Assembly: GCA_029255685.2 (NCBI GenBank)
Contig: CM055312.2
Span: 79,490,369-79,554,368, forward strand
Direction of reading: 5' to 3'
Source: Silene conica
Lineage: Eukaryota; Streptophyta; Magnoliopsida; Caryophyllales; Caryophyllaceae
DNA: 64,000 nucleotides
Under the pieces are notes generated by a model, which ran no database searches, had not been told where the DNA came from, and was given only the letters and a program-made list of their open reading frames with translations. The position numbers and the translations under genes were made by a program. Of this stretch, positions 49,829 to 61,780 are shown piece after piece. The number at the start of each line of letters is the position of its first letter. Position 1 is the stretch's first letter.

Positions 49829-52800
49829 CTCCCTTCTATTCAACATAACCTTCTCTATTTGGGGAAGACACGGAGAATAAGGAGGAAATTGTTAGTATAT
49901 GGGAAAGTATTGGTGTGGGGTTGGGTAATCGGAGAGAGGGTATGTATTGTGGGGTAATTGTTGTGAGTAAGGTGATTAAAATCAATCAATCAATCAATAT
50001 ATATAATTAAAGGAGGTTTTTTTCTAAGCGCGTGGTAGTCTCCAATTTTTACAAAACACTATTATAAAAAATTAATTAATTACAATTTTCCTATTAGAAA
50101 TAGAAAATAATAAATTATTTAAAATTCTCATATTAGAACTAGGAATACAATTTTCCTATTAGAAATAGAAAATAAATTAATTATCTACGATTTATTTATA
50201 TTAGGAAATTATCCATTAATATTTGTTCACTTATTATTAAATTAGAAAAAAAACCTTTGATATACTTATAATATCCATTTTTATATTAATTATTAAATAT
50301 GATAATTCACAATATAAAATGTTTGTTAAAGATTAACAATATAAAAAAATTTGTAATAATATCCGATTAAAAAAGTAGAGGCGTTAGAAAGGCCAAAAGG
50401 CCCTCGACCGAGTTGGGTAGTGACAAATGTGCATATATACATAATACGTACTACATGAAATTTACTCATGTAAAGAGCAAAATAAACGCTAAAATGCGCC
50501 CCTACATCTTTTGTTATTTCTAATGCCATCATGTTCAAATATGCATAATGCCCGGTTTACTTTGTAAAAGACATATATATTTCTCCTACTAATTTTAGTG
50601 TTAATTCCCTCCTTAAACACTTCAACTTCTATCGATAATTTATTATTATATTATTTATATTCATTTTTTATTTTATAAAGTATATAAAAGTATATTAATC
50701 CAAACTTAAATACGATATTTACAAAATTATTGATAACTATAAAGTTTGATATCTATTTTTTAAGGCGTATTAAAAAGGTAAAAAAAGTTGATGCTAATTT
50801 GCGAAATGATTATGACAAATGAGTAAGTGTCTTAAAAACTTTACTATGCAATTGTTTTACAATTGAAAGTAAAAATGGTGCCAAGAGTGATAAAATAATT
50901 CAGATGAGGGTTAAAGATAAAATAGGTACATACACTTATCATAAAAATATGTATAAGGTTAGAGAGTCACTTTAAGCAACAATCAACATTAAAATAAAAG
51001 TCACAAAAAACACATAAAACGGTACTATTGAAGAATATAGACCAAACTAATTATGACAAATTTACATGCATAAAAAACGGTACTATTCAATTATATGGAC
51101 CAAACTAATTATTGTTATGTTATACCATTTTATTTTATTTTTGTAAATTGAGTACATTATTATTATAATTTAGGGAGAGATATAGATTGGGAAGGATGAA
51201 ACATATTATTCATACATAATTTGATGCTATAAACACCCTTAGGCAAAAACATAAAAATAATTAAAAAAAAAAATTAAAACTTTAAGGGGGTCACGCACTT
51301 AGCAACTCTTCTCTACTTATCTACTACATTAATATTCTAATTATAGTTTATGACAATTATGTCCTATTAAAAAAAAACAAAAATTGAATATACTACTTCG
51401 TATAATTTGTGATTTTTAGCCAACATATTTGAACTTACTTAGATTTATATATTTAACTAAGAATATTAGTTATAATTACGATAAAGATAGAGTTTGATCT
51501 ATAACTTAGAGTTAAAAAAACTCAATTTTTATTTTTTTTATAAAATACTGTACTAATTAAAGGGTCGTAATTTAAAATAGGAAATTACACCTCAGACTAC
51601 TATTTCAATATGTCGACAATTAACACTCAAAATAACACATTTGTTATTTAAATAGTGTAAAAACTCTCAAAATGCTAAAAAAATGTTCAATCCGCCGTTA
51701 TCAAACTAAACCTAAGTTTCTGCATTTTGTTGTCATGTTCAACTTCACCTTTATGAGATGTAAAAAAGAGGTTTTGAAAGAAGAGGTTAATTTTTTGTTA
51801 GGTGGATGAACTTTTCAAAAAGAGAAATGGCTTTTGGGGGTTAAGTGTGGGTGCTTCGCGAAAGAAAGATAACTTGGATATTTTAGGTTTATCGGGGCTA
51901 AGAGAAGGGTGTCAACCGACTGTCAATATTGAGTTAGATGGTTGCTTGAGATAGTAATAAGGCTAACTGCATCGAATTTGGTGGTAGTTAATTTCATTGT
52001 AGGTGTAGAGGGGATGGAAGCAGGATTAGTGAAAACTTTGAATTTTAGACCGTTTTATTTGTGAACCTAATGGTTTTAGTAGTGGGTTAAGGGTCGTTTC
52101 GAGTGGGAACGTGGATAATAGCGGCGAGTTGGTTGGTTAAATTTTTTTCCTTACTAGATTTATATAGAGGACCATAATTATAAGATAAAATTTGAAGTGA
52201 AAGAGATAATAAAAGTGATATGGAGAGAGTATGATATATTTATGCAAAATGAAATATAATAGCAAACTTCGTGTCTATATATAATATTAAAAAATTATTT
52301 GATTTACCAACATAGTACTCGAACACTTTGTTTGAGTATCAGAAATGAGGCAGTGAGAGGGGATGAGAAAACAGGGAAGGAAAAAGACTAGGAACGGAGA
52401 GAGAGGGGGAGAAATAAGGAAGATTGTTTCTTAAACTTTTCTTTGTTGAGAGAGAAATGAATTGTCTTCGATAAGGGTGACAAGGAACCAATTGGTGTAA
52501 GGGATTGGTGTTTTATGGAGCTGAATGCGATTTAGAATTGACGTAAAACATGTAGCAAGGTAATGGTAGTTGATTGAAGGTTGTTTCAAGTAGTAAGAAC
52601 TAATAAGATGTCCTCGATGTTCTATTTAGAGGGTAAATTTAGTGTGTGTGGGGGGGGGGGGGGGGGGGGGAGTGTACGTTGGTGGAGGGTATTAAGTTTG
52701 TTAATGATAGTGATCAAGAATTAAGGTTATTTATCAATAAAATATTTCTTGCATAAAATAAATAGGTATCATGAACAATGGCAAGAAACCTCTACAAATT

Positions 52801-53900
52801 ATATGAATATGCTTAATTTCGACACCAACGATCCAAAATAAATCTTAATCCTAAGAACATTGTCAAGAGTAAGGGTTAGTTTTCATTAGATGATGGATTT
52901 TTTAGAGGCAGGGGTTTAGTTTTTCACTTGGTTGAATAAATTTGAGATAAGTTTTGAAGAAGGATCTTTCAAGGGATGAGGTTGTTTTAGATCATGTGTG
53001 AATAAAGAATAAAAATAGGGTTTTGCGAGAAATATTTTGTTTCAAACGAGAAAATGGGACAAGATTGGGGTGGTTGGTTGAGTTGATATTATGCGCAAAA
53101 ATTGATTGGGGATAAAATCATGTTGAATTTGCAAAAGGTATATCTCAATTACTGCATGCACTGGTATGAACAGTATCATTAAACAAAGGAAGAATAAATC
53201 ATTTTATCGGAGAGTAAATCAGATGTCGATTTCCGGCATAATGAATGATTATGGTGGTTGTAGTGTTATCTAATGATTGTTTTTTTGGGGATGGGGGTGG
53301 GGGTGGTCATAAGCAATCGTAGTCATGGGCGTTGTAGCTTCATTCACATTCAAGACTAAGTTTATAGTTTGACCGGGAGATATAACAATGTAACAACTTC
53401 TGAATGTTTTTGCGTAGCTGCCATTTGATCGAACAATGATTAGTTATGGTTTGTTATTCCAAAAAATTATGGAGATTTCTTACATCATTGAGCTGATTAT
53501 GTAAAGTAGATATATATTAATGTTTTTCGGAGCATCATTTGCATAAACTTTATCTTGATTTTTTTCCTAACAAAAAATATTTATTAATTAAACATTCATT
53601 TATTTCCATGTCAATATTATGTTGATGGGAATTATTTGTTGGTCATGTGGCATATATAAAATCTTACATATAAACTACGTACCATCCCATTTTATCGTGA
53701 AATTTATCACACATTATTTTAGTATTCGTGCAACGCACGGGCAAAAAAACTAGTAAGTATAAAGTATGGGTATGGTGGAGTGTTGTGGTGGGGTGAGGTG
53801 ATTAAAATAGTTATCAAAAATTTACTAAATAAGGAAATAAGGAAGGTATTGTGAATAGACGAAAAAGGAAATAGGGAAGGTTATGTTGAATATGAGGGAG
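49829..53900. mobile_element. Stowaway-like MITE (about 310 bp) split by a Helitron-like insert
   Basis: The left end CTCCCTTCTATTCAACATAA with CCTTC is the inverse of the right end GAAGG with TTATGTTGAATATGAGGGAG. TA flanks at 49827-49828 and 53901-53902. The halves are 49829-49989 and 53754-53900. A 3.76-kb insert separates them. Confidence 0.75.
49990..53753 (+). mobile_element. Large non-autonomous Helitron-like insert, possibly composite
   Basis: The right end has the hairpin CGTGCAACGCACG followed by GGCAAAAAAACTAG and a host T, a standard Helitron 3' end. The left end is less certain; TCAATATATATAATTAAAGG at 49990 fits a TC start after A. A second candidate 5' end, TCTATATATAATATTAAA at about 52277, could mean a 1.5-kb Helitron nested within. 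No Rep/helicase and no long ORF. A run of about 20 G lies at 52650-52670. Confidence 0.5.
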
Positions 53901-53902
53901 TA

Positions 53903-54167
53903 TATACTTGAAATTGAATTTTTTGATTGAACAATGTGAAATTAAATAAAAATAAAGTTAAAATATTAATTTAATACATGAGACTCATACAAGCTACAAA
54001 CGTATTATAGCTTATCAACAACCAATTTTGTAATTGAAAAAGTAAGTTGTTTAAAATATTGAATTGAAAAATCCGATGAATCGTATCAAAGCGTTTTGTT
54101 TGTGATGAATAATATCCGTCATAAGTTGAAGACGGATACTTTAATCTCACAAAAATATAGGTGGACA
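53903..54167. other. Spacer with a palindromic MITE half
   Basis: ATGAATAATATCCGTCATAA and GACGGATACTTTAATCTCAC (54103-54150) resemble the MITE at 19712-19885. Its other part is displaced by the hAT element that follows. Confidence 0.4.
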
Positions 54168-55002
54168 TAGGGGTGTTCATAATAAACCGAACCGTAATAA
54201 CCGAACCGAAAAACTGAAAAACCGTGCATTTTTGAGGTTCGATTAACCGAACCATTTTGACAAAGCGGTTCGGTGAACCGAACCGTTCAATTTATCATGA
54301 ACACGGTTCGGTTGAGGTTCGCAATTTTAGAAAAGAGGTTAACCGCGAACCGAACCGTTCACAAAAAAGTAAGCAAAAATTTAAAATATTATATAAAAAA
54401 TTGTTCTTTTGTTTAATTAAAAAGTGTTTCCAGATTCAAAAATGGTTAAAATGATTAATATTAAAGTTTCACTTATTAACTTTATTGTTGAGTATAATTA
54501 AATACTCCCTTCGTTCGATTCCACATGACAGGTTTGCTTTTTGTACACTATTCACAAGTGGACATTTAATCTCAATTTTCTCCTAATACGTAAGAGAAAA
54601 CATATTCATGTGGGGTCTTGTTTGATTTGTCTTTACGAGTACATTAAAAATATCTAACTTTTATAATTTTTGAAACTACGTAGCTAAATATATTTAACAT
54701 GTAAAACGTGCGTTGACATACGTGAAAAATCAAACATGTCAAATGGAATCGAACGGAGGGAGTATTAAAAATTTAATTAAACTACTAGATAAAAAGCTCG
54801 AAAACTAAAGAAAAAGTATATTTAGCATGTTTATAGGTTAACCGGTAACCGAACCGCAAATAACCGTTTAAAGTGGTTAACCGAACCGCAAATAACCGTT
54901 AGGAACGGTGCGGTTTAGGTTCGGTGTTTTGCCAAACCGAACCGTGTGCGAACCGAATTAAATATTCGGTTCGGTGAACCGAACCGTGAATGAATTCCCC
55001 TA
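54168..55002. mobile_element. Non-autonomous hAT element, 835 bp with a nested Stowaway
   Basis: Terminal repeats TAGGGGTGTTCAT and ATGAATTCCCCTA, with a perfect 8-bp duplication ggtggaca at 54160-54167 and 55003-55010. Both subterminal regions are full of AACCGAACCG / CGGTTCGGTT motifs in both orientations, likely transposase-binding repeats. No transposase. A Stowaway lies inside at 54505-54762. Confidence 0.92.
54505..54762. mobile_element. Stowaway-type MITE, 258 bp, nested in the hAT element
   Basis: CTCCCTTCGTTCGATTCCAC at the left is inverted as GGAATCGAACGGAGGGAG at the right, with TA at 54503-54504 and 54763-54764. Confidence 0.93.
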
Positions 55003-55423
55003 GGTGGACATGTAATTGAGAGAAAATTGAGCAAAATAGATTCCCAATAAATAATACTTCCTCCATTCAAATCCAACCTACACATATTCCATTTTAATCC
55101 ATTCATATCCAAACTAACACTTTCCTAATAAAGCCACAAAAATTACTAAAGTATCCTTATAAACATCAATTATTTACACAAAATGTCATTGAATGACCCA
55201 CCATTAATCAACCACCACACATTTAAATTAATAAAAAACCATCTTACACACTCCCAATTGTACTTTTAATAATTTTTAACATTTTTCTTAATATTTTTGC
55301 AAAACACATACTCCCTCCATTCAAGACTACACTACCACTATGCATTTTACACACTATTCACAAACGATCATTCAAATCCGATTTTCTCTCGATACGTAAA
55401 TGAAATTATATCCATGTGAGATC

Positions 55424-55619
55424 TGTGAATGATAAAGATTATATTTTTATTAATGATGATTACATCAGTGAGTATACATGATATTTATACATATAATTAG
55501 ATGTGAAAGGGATTATTCTATGGCTATAATTATGGATATAAAAAGGGTAAGAATATATACAATTAAGTAGTAGCTTAAATCATGGAGAATAATTAGTGGG
55601 CTAATTATTCTTCTCTACA
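55424..55619 (-). repeat. 3' LTR of the copia element
   Basis: 196 bp, TGTGAATGATAAAG at its plus-strand left end and TTCTCTACA at its right. Confidence 0.95.
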
Positions 55620-58600
55620 TCCCCCCGCAAGACGGACGGTCGTGGTGTAAGTCCGATCTTGTTCATGAGCATCTGGAAGCGCGGACGATGAAGTGGCTTG
55701 GTGAGTGCATCCGCTAGTTGGTCGTCATTGTTGATAGGGACCACACGCAAGGAGCCTGCCTGGACTTTTTCACGAACGAAATGAAAATCAAGAGCAATAT
55801 GTTTCATCCGGGAGTGAAATACCGGGTTTGCACTGAAGGTTGTTGCTCCAATGTTGTCGCAGTAAACAGTTGGTGTGGTGCTGACTGGTATACGAAGTTC
55901 CTGGAGGAGATTAGTTAGCCAGATTATCTCGGCAGTAGCGTTTGCGACCGAGCGATACTCGGCTTCAGTTGAGGAACGGGCCGCTGTTCGTTGCTTTTTG
56001 GAGCTCCAGGAAATAATGTTTCGGCCCAAGTAAACTACATAGGCTGCGGTGGATGTGAAATCATTGGGATTTCCACCCCAATCGGAGTCTGAATATGCGT
56101 GCAGATTTTGTGGGGTGTTTCGGTATATTGATATACCGTGAGATGTGGTTCCAGCTAGGTAGCGCAGTAAACGTTTCAGTGCAGTCCAGTGACATACCGT
56201 AGGAGAGTGGAGGTATTGTGAGAGCTTGTTGACAGTGTACGCAATATCTGGCCGAGTTAGCGACAGGTATTGGAGTCCGCCAACCAAGGTTCGGTATTGC
56301 GTCGGGTCGTCATGGGCTGGTCCATCATTAATTCGAAGTGTGTTATTAGCATCCATCGGAGTCGGAGCAGACTTTGCATCTAGCATTTTGGCACGTGCTA
56401 AAAGATCAAGTGTATATTTTTGTTGATTGAGGAAGAGACCTTGAGAGCATGGTTGGACTTCAACACCGAGAAAGTAAGATAGTGCACCGAGATCTTTGAG
56501 CGAAAATCTGGTCGAGAGGGCAGTGATGAAGGCTGTGAAATGAGTTTGACTTGAACCTGTGACAATAATATCGTCAACATACACAAGAATAAAGAGCGGG
56601 TTAGTGCCTGAACGAATAAAAAGTGATGTATCACTTATTGAATTCGTGAATCCTGTGGAGAGCAAATAATTCCGTAGTTCGGTGTACCAAGCCCGGGGGG
56701 CCTGTTTCAGTCCACATAGCGCCTTTTTTAATTTGCACACATGTGTTGGTTTTGCCGGATCAACAAAACCTTGGGGTTGCGCCATATAGACAATATCCGT
56801 GAGAGTTCCCTGCAAGAATGCATCATTTATATCTAGTTGTCGGAGCGGCCAACCATTGGTAACGGCAAGACTAAGTAGCAATCGAATCGTGACGGGTTTG
56901 ACAACGGGACTAAAGGTTTCGGAATAGTCAATGCCGGGTCTTTGGTGAAAGCCTTTCGCGACAAGACGGGCTTTGTGTTTATCGATAGTGCCATCGGGTT
57001 TGTATTTTGTTCGGAAAACCCATTTGCAACCGACGATATTTTGGGTAGGTGAGGATGGTACAAGGTCCAATGTGTGGTTCTGTTGAAGAGCGTTGAATTG
57101 GGTTTCCATTGCGGCTCGCCATGTGGGATCGATCAACGCTCGTTTCACGGTATTTGGTTCGGGTGAGCGGAGTTGGGCTGTTAAATTTAGTTTGTTAATG
57201 GGTTTGAAAATTTTGTGGGAAGCACGAGTAGCATGGGGATGGGGTGGTGGTGGGGGAGGGGTTGGAATTGTAGGAGAGGTAGGTGATGCGGTGGATGGAG
57301 AGTTGTCGTGGTCGGTTGGAGTGGAGGCCGTAGGTGAGGCAGGGGAGGCTGGAGATGGTGGTGAGGCCGAGTTGAGGGGTTCGGACATGGGTGAGGTAGG
57401 GATGGTGGTTTCGTTGTTAGGCTGGTCACGGGGATTGGAGGGCGAGAGGAGTGGTAGGGATATGGTGCACCATTCATGGGATGTGGGGAGGGGTTCGTTT
57501 TGGGTTGTTTGTTTGGCTAAGGGATAGGTGTGTTCTACAAAGCGTACATGGCGAGAGCTATATACGCGATTTGTAGACGGGTCAAGACATAGATAGGAAT
57601 GTTGTGACGGGGAATAGCCAATGAAAACACATGCGATAGAGCGAGCTTCAAGTTTATGGTGAGTGTAGGGGCGTAGCCAAGGAAAACATAGACTACCAAA
57701 ATTGTGAAAGTTTGCATATTTAGGTTCTTGATTAAAAAGACACGAATAGGGTGTTTTATTTTTGAGTGTTTGGGTTGGCATACGATTTATGAGATATGTT
57801 GCTGTTTGGAACGCATAGGACCAATACGGTAAGGGCATTGAGGCGTGTGCAAGGAGGGCAAGGCCGGTGTCTACGATGTGCCTGTGTCGTCTTTCCGCAT
57901 AGCCGTTGTGTTCCGGAGTGTGGGGAGGGGAGGTGAGATATTGAATTCCGAACTTGGCTAGATCGGGTTTTAACTTCTCAAATTCCCCGCCATTATCCGT
58001 GTAGAAGGTTAAAATTGGTCGAGACATTTGTTTTTCAACAAGTGTTTTAAAAGTGAGAAATGTGGAGTGGGTGTCTGATTTCTTCTTTAACGGGAAAAGC
58101 CACGTAAATTTTGAGAAATGATCGACAAAAATTACATAATATTTAAAGTTATCAATAGAGTGTATAGGTGAGGTCCATAAATCACTAAAAATAACTTCAA
58201 GAGGTGCTTTTGTTTTAAGAGACGATGTCGTAAACGGCAATTTGTGACTTTTGTATATATGGCAGGAGGAGCAATCTTTATTTGATATAATAGTTTTTGA
58301 ATCAAAACAGGAAACAATATGCTTTAAAACGGAAAAATGTGGATGGCCGAATCGGTGATGCAAGTCGGGTGTGTTGATGGTAGTAGCGTGGGCTTGCGGC
58401 GACGACACTGGCCAATAGTAAACTCCATCCTTTGCCGGTCCCGTATACAAAGTCGCGCCTGTTTTAGGGTCCTTCACAACAAAAGAAGAGCAACAGAAAT
58501 CAATGGTGACATTATTATCAAAACAGAATTTAGAAACTGAAATAATATTTTTGTGCATCGATGGAACATGTAAAACGTTTGGGAGTTTAAAAAACGAGAT

Positions 58601-59678
58601 TGAAGTTGAACCAGTGTTAAGGATTTGAAGCCCGGATCCGTCGCCTATGACTATTTCATCGGTTCCGTCATACGGTTGATGGAGGGCAAGATTGTCAAGG
58701 TCCGCGGTAACGTGATGAGAAGCACCGCTATCGAGAAGCCATGGCTTTGGTTGTTGTGGCGTGAGGGACGTGGGGTTGGCTTGGGCAGTAGTGGTGGTCG
58801 TGCGATTGTAGGGAGGAACGTGGATATCCGGGTGTAGGTTTTTGAAGATGGTGCAATAAACTAATGTGTGACCTTGGGTATGGCACCATTGGCATTTGCC
58901 TTTGAATGGACTTCTAGGGTTTTGGTTGGTGACCGTGGATTGATGGGTAGAAGGAGTGGAACGAGTATGGTGGCGTGTATAGGTAGGGTGAACAATGGCT
59001 GGAAAATCAGTGGCAGGTAAGGGGTTGGTTTTGGTTTGAGTTATGGTGAGTTCTCTGTTGATTAATTTTTCTAATAATTCAGGGAAGGAGATTGGAGTAT
59101 CACGAGCGTTGATAGCATCGATAACGGGTTGGTACGTGTCATCGAGTCCATCAAGCACTTGGTCAGTGATATCCTCGGTTGGAATAATGGTGCCAAGCAA
59201 AGCTAGGTCGTCAACAGTAGTTTTTATACGGGTCATGTAGTCGGTAACAGAGGATGAGCCTTTAATGGTGTTTTTCAATTTGTGACGGAGTTGTTTTATG
59301 TGACCACGAGATGGGCGAGCATAGGACGTAGCAAGAACGTCCCATGCTTCCCGAGTGGTGGTAAGGCGGTTGAGGAGTGGGGATACAGCGGAGGTGAGGG
59401 TGCTCGCCACGGCTGAAAAAAGCAACTTGTCTTGCCGGGTACCAGGATTCAAACTTGGGATTGGGTGTGGGCTGCGTAGTAGCAGAGGTGGCAGCCACCG
59501 TTTTTGACGGAGGTGCCGTGCCATCGATATAGGATGTCAGGCCATATCCGTCGAAGAGGGATTCAATTTGAATGCGCCATTGTTGATAGTTCGATCCATC
59601 AAATTTGACGATGGAATGCGCATTGATAAGAATGAGAGGGTGTGTGGGATCGTGTGGGTTGGGGATAGTGCTCGACAT
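55601..59678 (-). pseudogene. Ty1/copia gag-pol polyprotein with a single frameshift
   Basis: Starts at ATG 59676-59678 (MSSTIPNPHDPTHPLILINA), reads the gag start (SIVKFDGSNYQQWRIQIESL), then shifts frame at a GGG/CCC run around 59437-59439. The remaining 1,290 or so codons are open to 55601, whose stop lies inside the 3' LTR. Domains in order: gag UBN2-like (TTREAWDVLATSYA), zinc knuckle CQWCHTQGHTLVYC, protease WLLDSGASHHVTADL, integrase zinc finger and core (FSDLWTSPIH, TDNGGEFEKL, EHNGYAERRHR), a Pro/Ser/Thr-rich linker, reverse transcriptase (WVFRTKYKPDGTIDKHKARL, QLDINDAFLQGTL, ILVYVDDIIVTG) and RNase H (YSDSDWGGNPND, SSTEAEYRSVA, HIALDFHFVREKV). Apart from one indel every catalytic motif is present. 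Whether the shift is a real mutation or a base-calling error in a homopolymer cannot be told. Confidence 0.93.
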
Positions 59679-59752
59679 GTTTGCTCGAGATGGAGGAGGC
59701 GGAAGTTGGTGGTAGGGTTAGGAGATAGGGTTGAATCTTTCTCTTGATACCA

Positions 59753-59948
59753 TGTGAATGATAAGGATTATATTTTTATTAATGATGATTACATCAGTGA
59801 GTATACATGATATTTATACATATAATTAGATGTGAAAGGGATTATTCTATGGCTATAATTATGGATATAAAAAGGGTAAGAATATATACAATTAAGTAGT
59901 AGCTTAAATCATGGAGAATAATTAGTGGGCTAATTATTCTTCTCTACA
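59753..59948 (-). repeat. 5' LTR of the copia element
   Basis: 196 bp, one base different from the 3' LTR by eye. The primer site lies directly to its left. Confidence 0.95.
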
Positions 59949-60130
59949 AAATCTTGTTTGATCCGTCTTTACGAGTATATTATTAATATCTAACTTTTTT
60001 AATTTTTGAAAATACGTAGCTAACAATATTTACCGCATAAAATACGCGTTGGCGAACGTGTAAAAAGAAAGTGATAGTGTGGACTTGAATGGAGGGAGTA
60101 TATATAGTTTGGATTTGAACAGAGGAAGTA

Positions 60131-60380
60131 CAACTTGTATTATATGGAGACACTATCTATATTGAGCTCGTGACCGGAGTCGTATTTGGAAGTTGCTAGC
60201 TCAAACTTTGGGAGGTCTAGTCACATAATAAGAATTTGATTGGAGAGTTGAAAGTTGGGAGTAGCAACTAACTTAAAAAATATACAGTATAAAAAAAAGA
60301 TGATGTAAGGCTGGGACCCAGAGAAGGTAGTCCCCACAAATGAGTAGATTCTTCACAACCATAAAAATACTCCACTATGA
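60131..60380. other. Intergenic sequence upstream of the NLP gene
   Basis: No convincing TATA box or known cis-element array was recognised. The promoter of the NLP gene probably lies here and in the nested elements upstream, or in the region after them. Confidence 0.35.
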
Positions 60381-60389
60381 CAAATAGAC

Positions 60390-60730
60390 CCAGGAATCTC
60401 TCCTTCTCTCCTTCTCTCCTTCTCACTTCTCCCTCTCATCAAAATTTAAAGTTCCTTTTTTTGAAGCATCAAACATAACAACATTAATTCACACATTATT
60501 GGCAACATTAACATCATAAATTTATACCCTCCTTCTTCTTCTCTTCATGTACTTTCCTCCTAATAATTACTACTATACCCCATCATCCATCTTCCATCAT
60601 CCATCATCCATCATACACACTTAGCTAGCTTCCCTCTTTAGCATCCATCATCCACCACCATCATCATCATCATGTAATGATGAGGATCATCTTCATTAAC
60701 CCTTGGGGCTTCTCCTAGCTTTTTCCTTAC
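60390..60730 (+). promoter_or_regulatory. Pyrimidine-rich leader region of the NLP gene
   Basis: CTCTCCTTCTCTCCTTCTCT-type CT repeats (60400-60440) followed by CATCATCCATCATCC-type repeats (60580-60670). CT-rich stretches near the transcription start and in 5' leaders are common in plant genes. The first leader exon probably ends somewhere around 60660-60735; the exact donor was not fixed. Confidence 0.4.
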
Positions 60731-61403
60731 AAAGTTTGTTCCTTTTTCCTTTTTTTTTTTTCTCTTTTCTTATTTGATTACATCAGCAACTGTCTGATTT
60801 CCACTTTATTATATTTAAATATTATTTTTAATTAATGGGTTTTTCATAAGTTTAAGATTGTGGGTTTGTTTTATTGAATGTGTTTGGTTATCTGTTTTTT
60901 GTGCCAATTTGCATGTTTATGCTTTTATTTAATCATTACCCTTTCGTCCGGTCGATCATTTGTTTACCTTTTATACTAGTGTGAGGAGGAGTATTTTGCT
61001 CAAAGATATACAAATGATTGAAACGAAAAAGTATTAAAAATTTGAATTAAAATACTTTTCAACTGTGTTATGAGTTGAGTTTTTGATACCTGACACCATT
61101 GCACTTATTACTCTGAAGAATCTGAGTTTATTTTTTGGTGGTGTTTTTTTTTGGTCTTATGTAGTTGAATGGTATATGACTTGGCGCATAAAGATTGCTG
61201 CTTTATGAATTATTTTGACAGTACGTGATGTTGATTTTTTGATAAAGACTTCTGAAATGTAAAGTCAAACAACAGTTTTCATTTACTGATCTTTGCTCAA
61301 GTTTCATACAATTTTACAAATTTCTTGCTGTTGATTATTTACTGGGTTTTCTGTTTATGAAATGCTCTGAAAATTGCAGTACAAGGAGGACTTACAGTTG
61401 AAG

Positions 61404-61520
61404 ATGCGTGCAGAATTCAAACAGTATCAGCTCTTCAAATCCTTTGAAATCGATTCGTCTTCGGAATTCATTCATTTGTTCTACATGTACAGCAGGCTTC
61501 TTTGGTGTTTTGTGTCTTAA
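61404..61520 (+). CDS. Upstream ORF (38 codons) in the NLP leader
   Basis: An ATG at 61404 opens a 38-codon frame (MRAEFKQYQLFKSFEIDSSS and on) that stops at TAA 61518-61520, about 260 bases before the NLP start. It lies just after a likely intron acceptor (TTGCAG at about 61374-61379, or CTTACAG a little later), so it should be in the mature leader. It could lower translation of the main frame. Conservation is not known, so this may be chance. Confidence 0.4.
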   Translation: MRAEFKQYQLFKSFEIDSSSEFIHLFYMYSRLLWCFVS

Positions 61521-61780
61521 GTAGAGCACCATAAACTTCTAAACAAGGGTTTTCTCTTCAACTTGCAGTATTTTCCTTCTTCCACTACAAAGTTATTTTC
61601 ATAATACAGTAGTCTTCATAAATCCTTCTCTCTTTTTGGTCCGGAACGAGACCCAAGGCCGGTATTATACGAGAACTTACTTTTTACAAGCCATCATCAG
61701 TCTCTAGTCTCTACCACAAGGGTATAAACCTTGTTTCGTGTGAGAGGAGATTCAAACCCCGCGTAGTAAGATCACTTAAC

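Larger units (their letters stand above)
55424..59948 (-). mobile_element. Ty1/copia LTR retrotransposon, nearly intact
   Basis: LTRs at 55424-55619 and 59753-59948, 196 bp each, TG..CA, with one difference noticed (aaag / aagg near the start). Flanks agatc and aaatc make a 5-bp duplication with one mismatch. The primer site on the minus strand, right after the 5' LTR, is TGGTATCAAGAG, matching initiator Met-tRNA. A purine tract (GCGGGGGGA) precedes the 3' LTR. The single polyprotein has the copia order (integrase before reverse transcriptase). Short LTRs and protein motifs suggest the Ale/Retrofit lineage, as inference. Confidence 0.95.
55311..60098. mobile_element. Inner Stowaway-like MITE, split by a copia element
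   Basis: Left end CTCCCTCCATTCAAGACTAC and right end GTGGACTTGAATGGAGGGAG, TA flanks at 55309-55310 and 60099-60100. Joining the flanks of the copia element gives a MITE of about 260 bp similar to 54505-54762. Confidence 0.85.
55057..60128. mobile_element. Outer Stowaway-like MITE, split
   Basis: Left end CTTCCTCCATTCAAATCCAA and right end TTTGGATTTGAACAGAGGAA (ending G at 60128) are near-inverses, with TA flanks (55055-55056 and 60129-60130). The right remnant is only about 28 bp because a second Stowaway inserted near this end. Confidence 0.75.

Noticed and set aside
49829-53900. A 4-kb DNA transposon with the MITE ends as its own termini
   Set aside because: The two MITE halves sum to about 310 bp, the usual size, and a Helitron 3' end marks the right edge of the insert, so a split MITE explains it better.
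57093-57527. Gly-rich plus-strand frame of 144 codons
   Set aside because: Opposite-strand reading of the Pro/Ser/Thr linker of the copia polyprotein.
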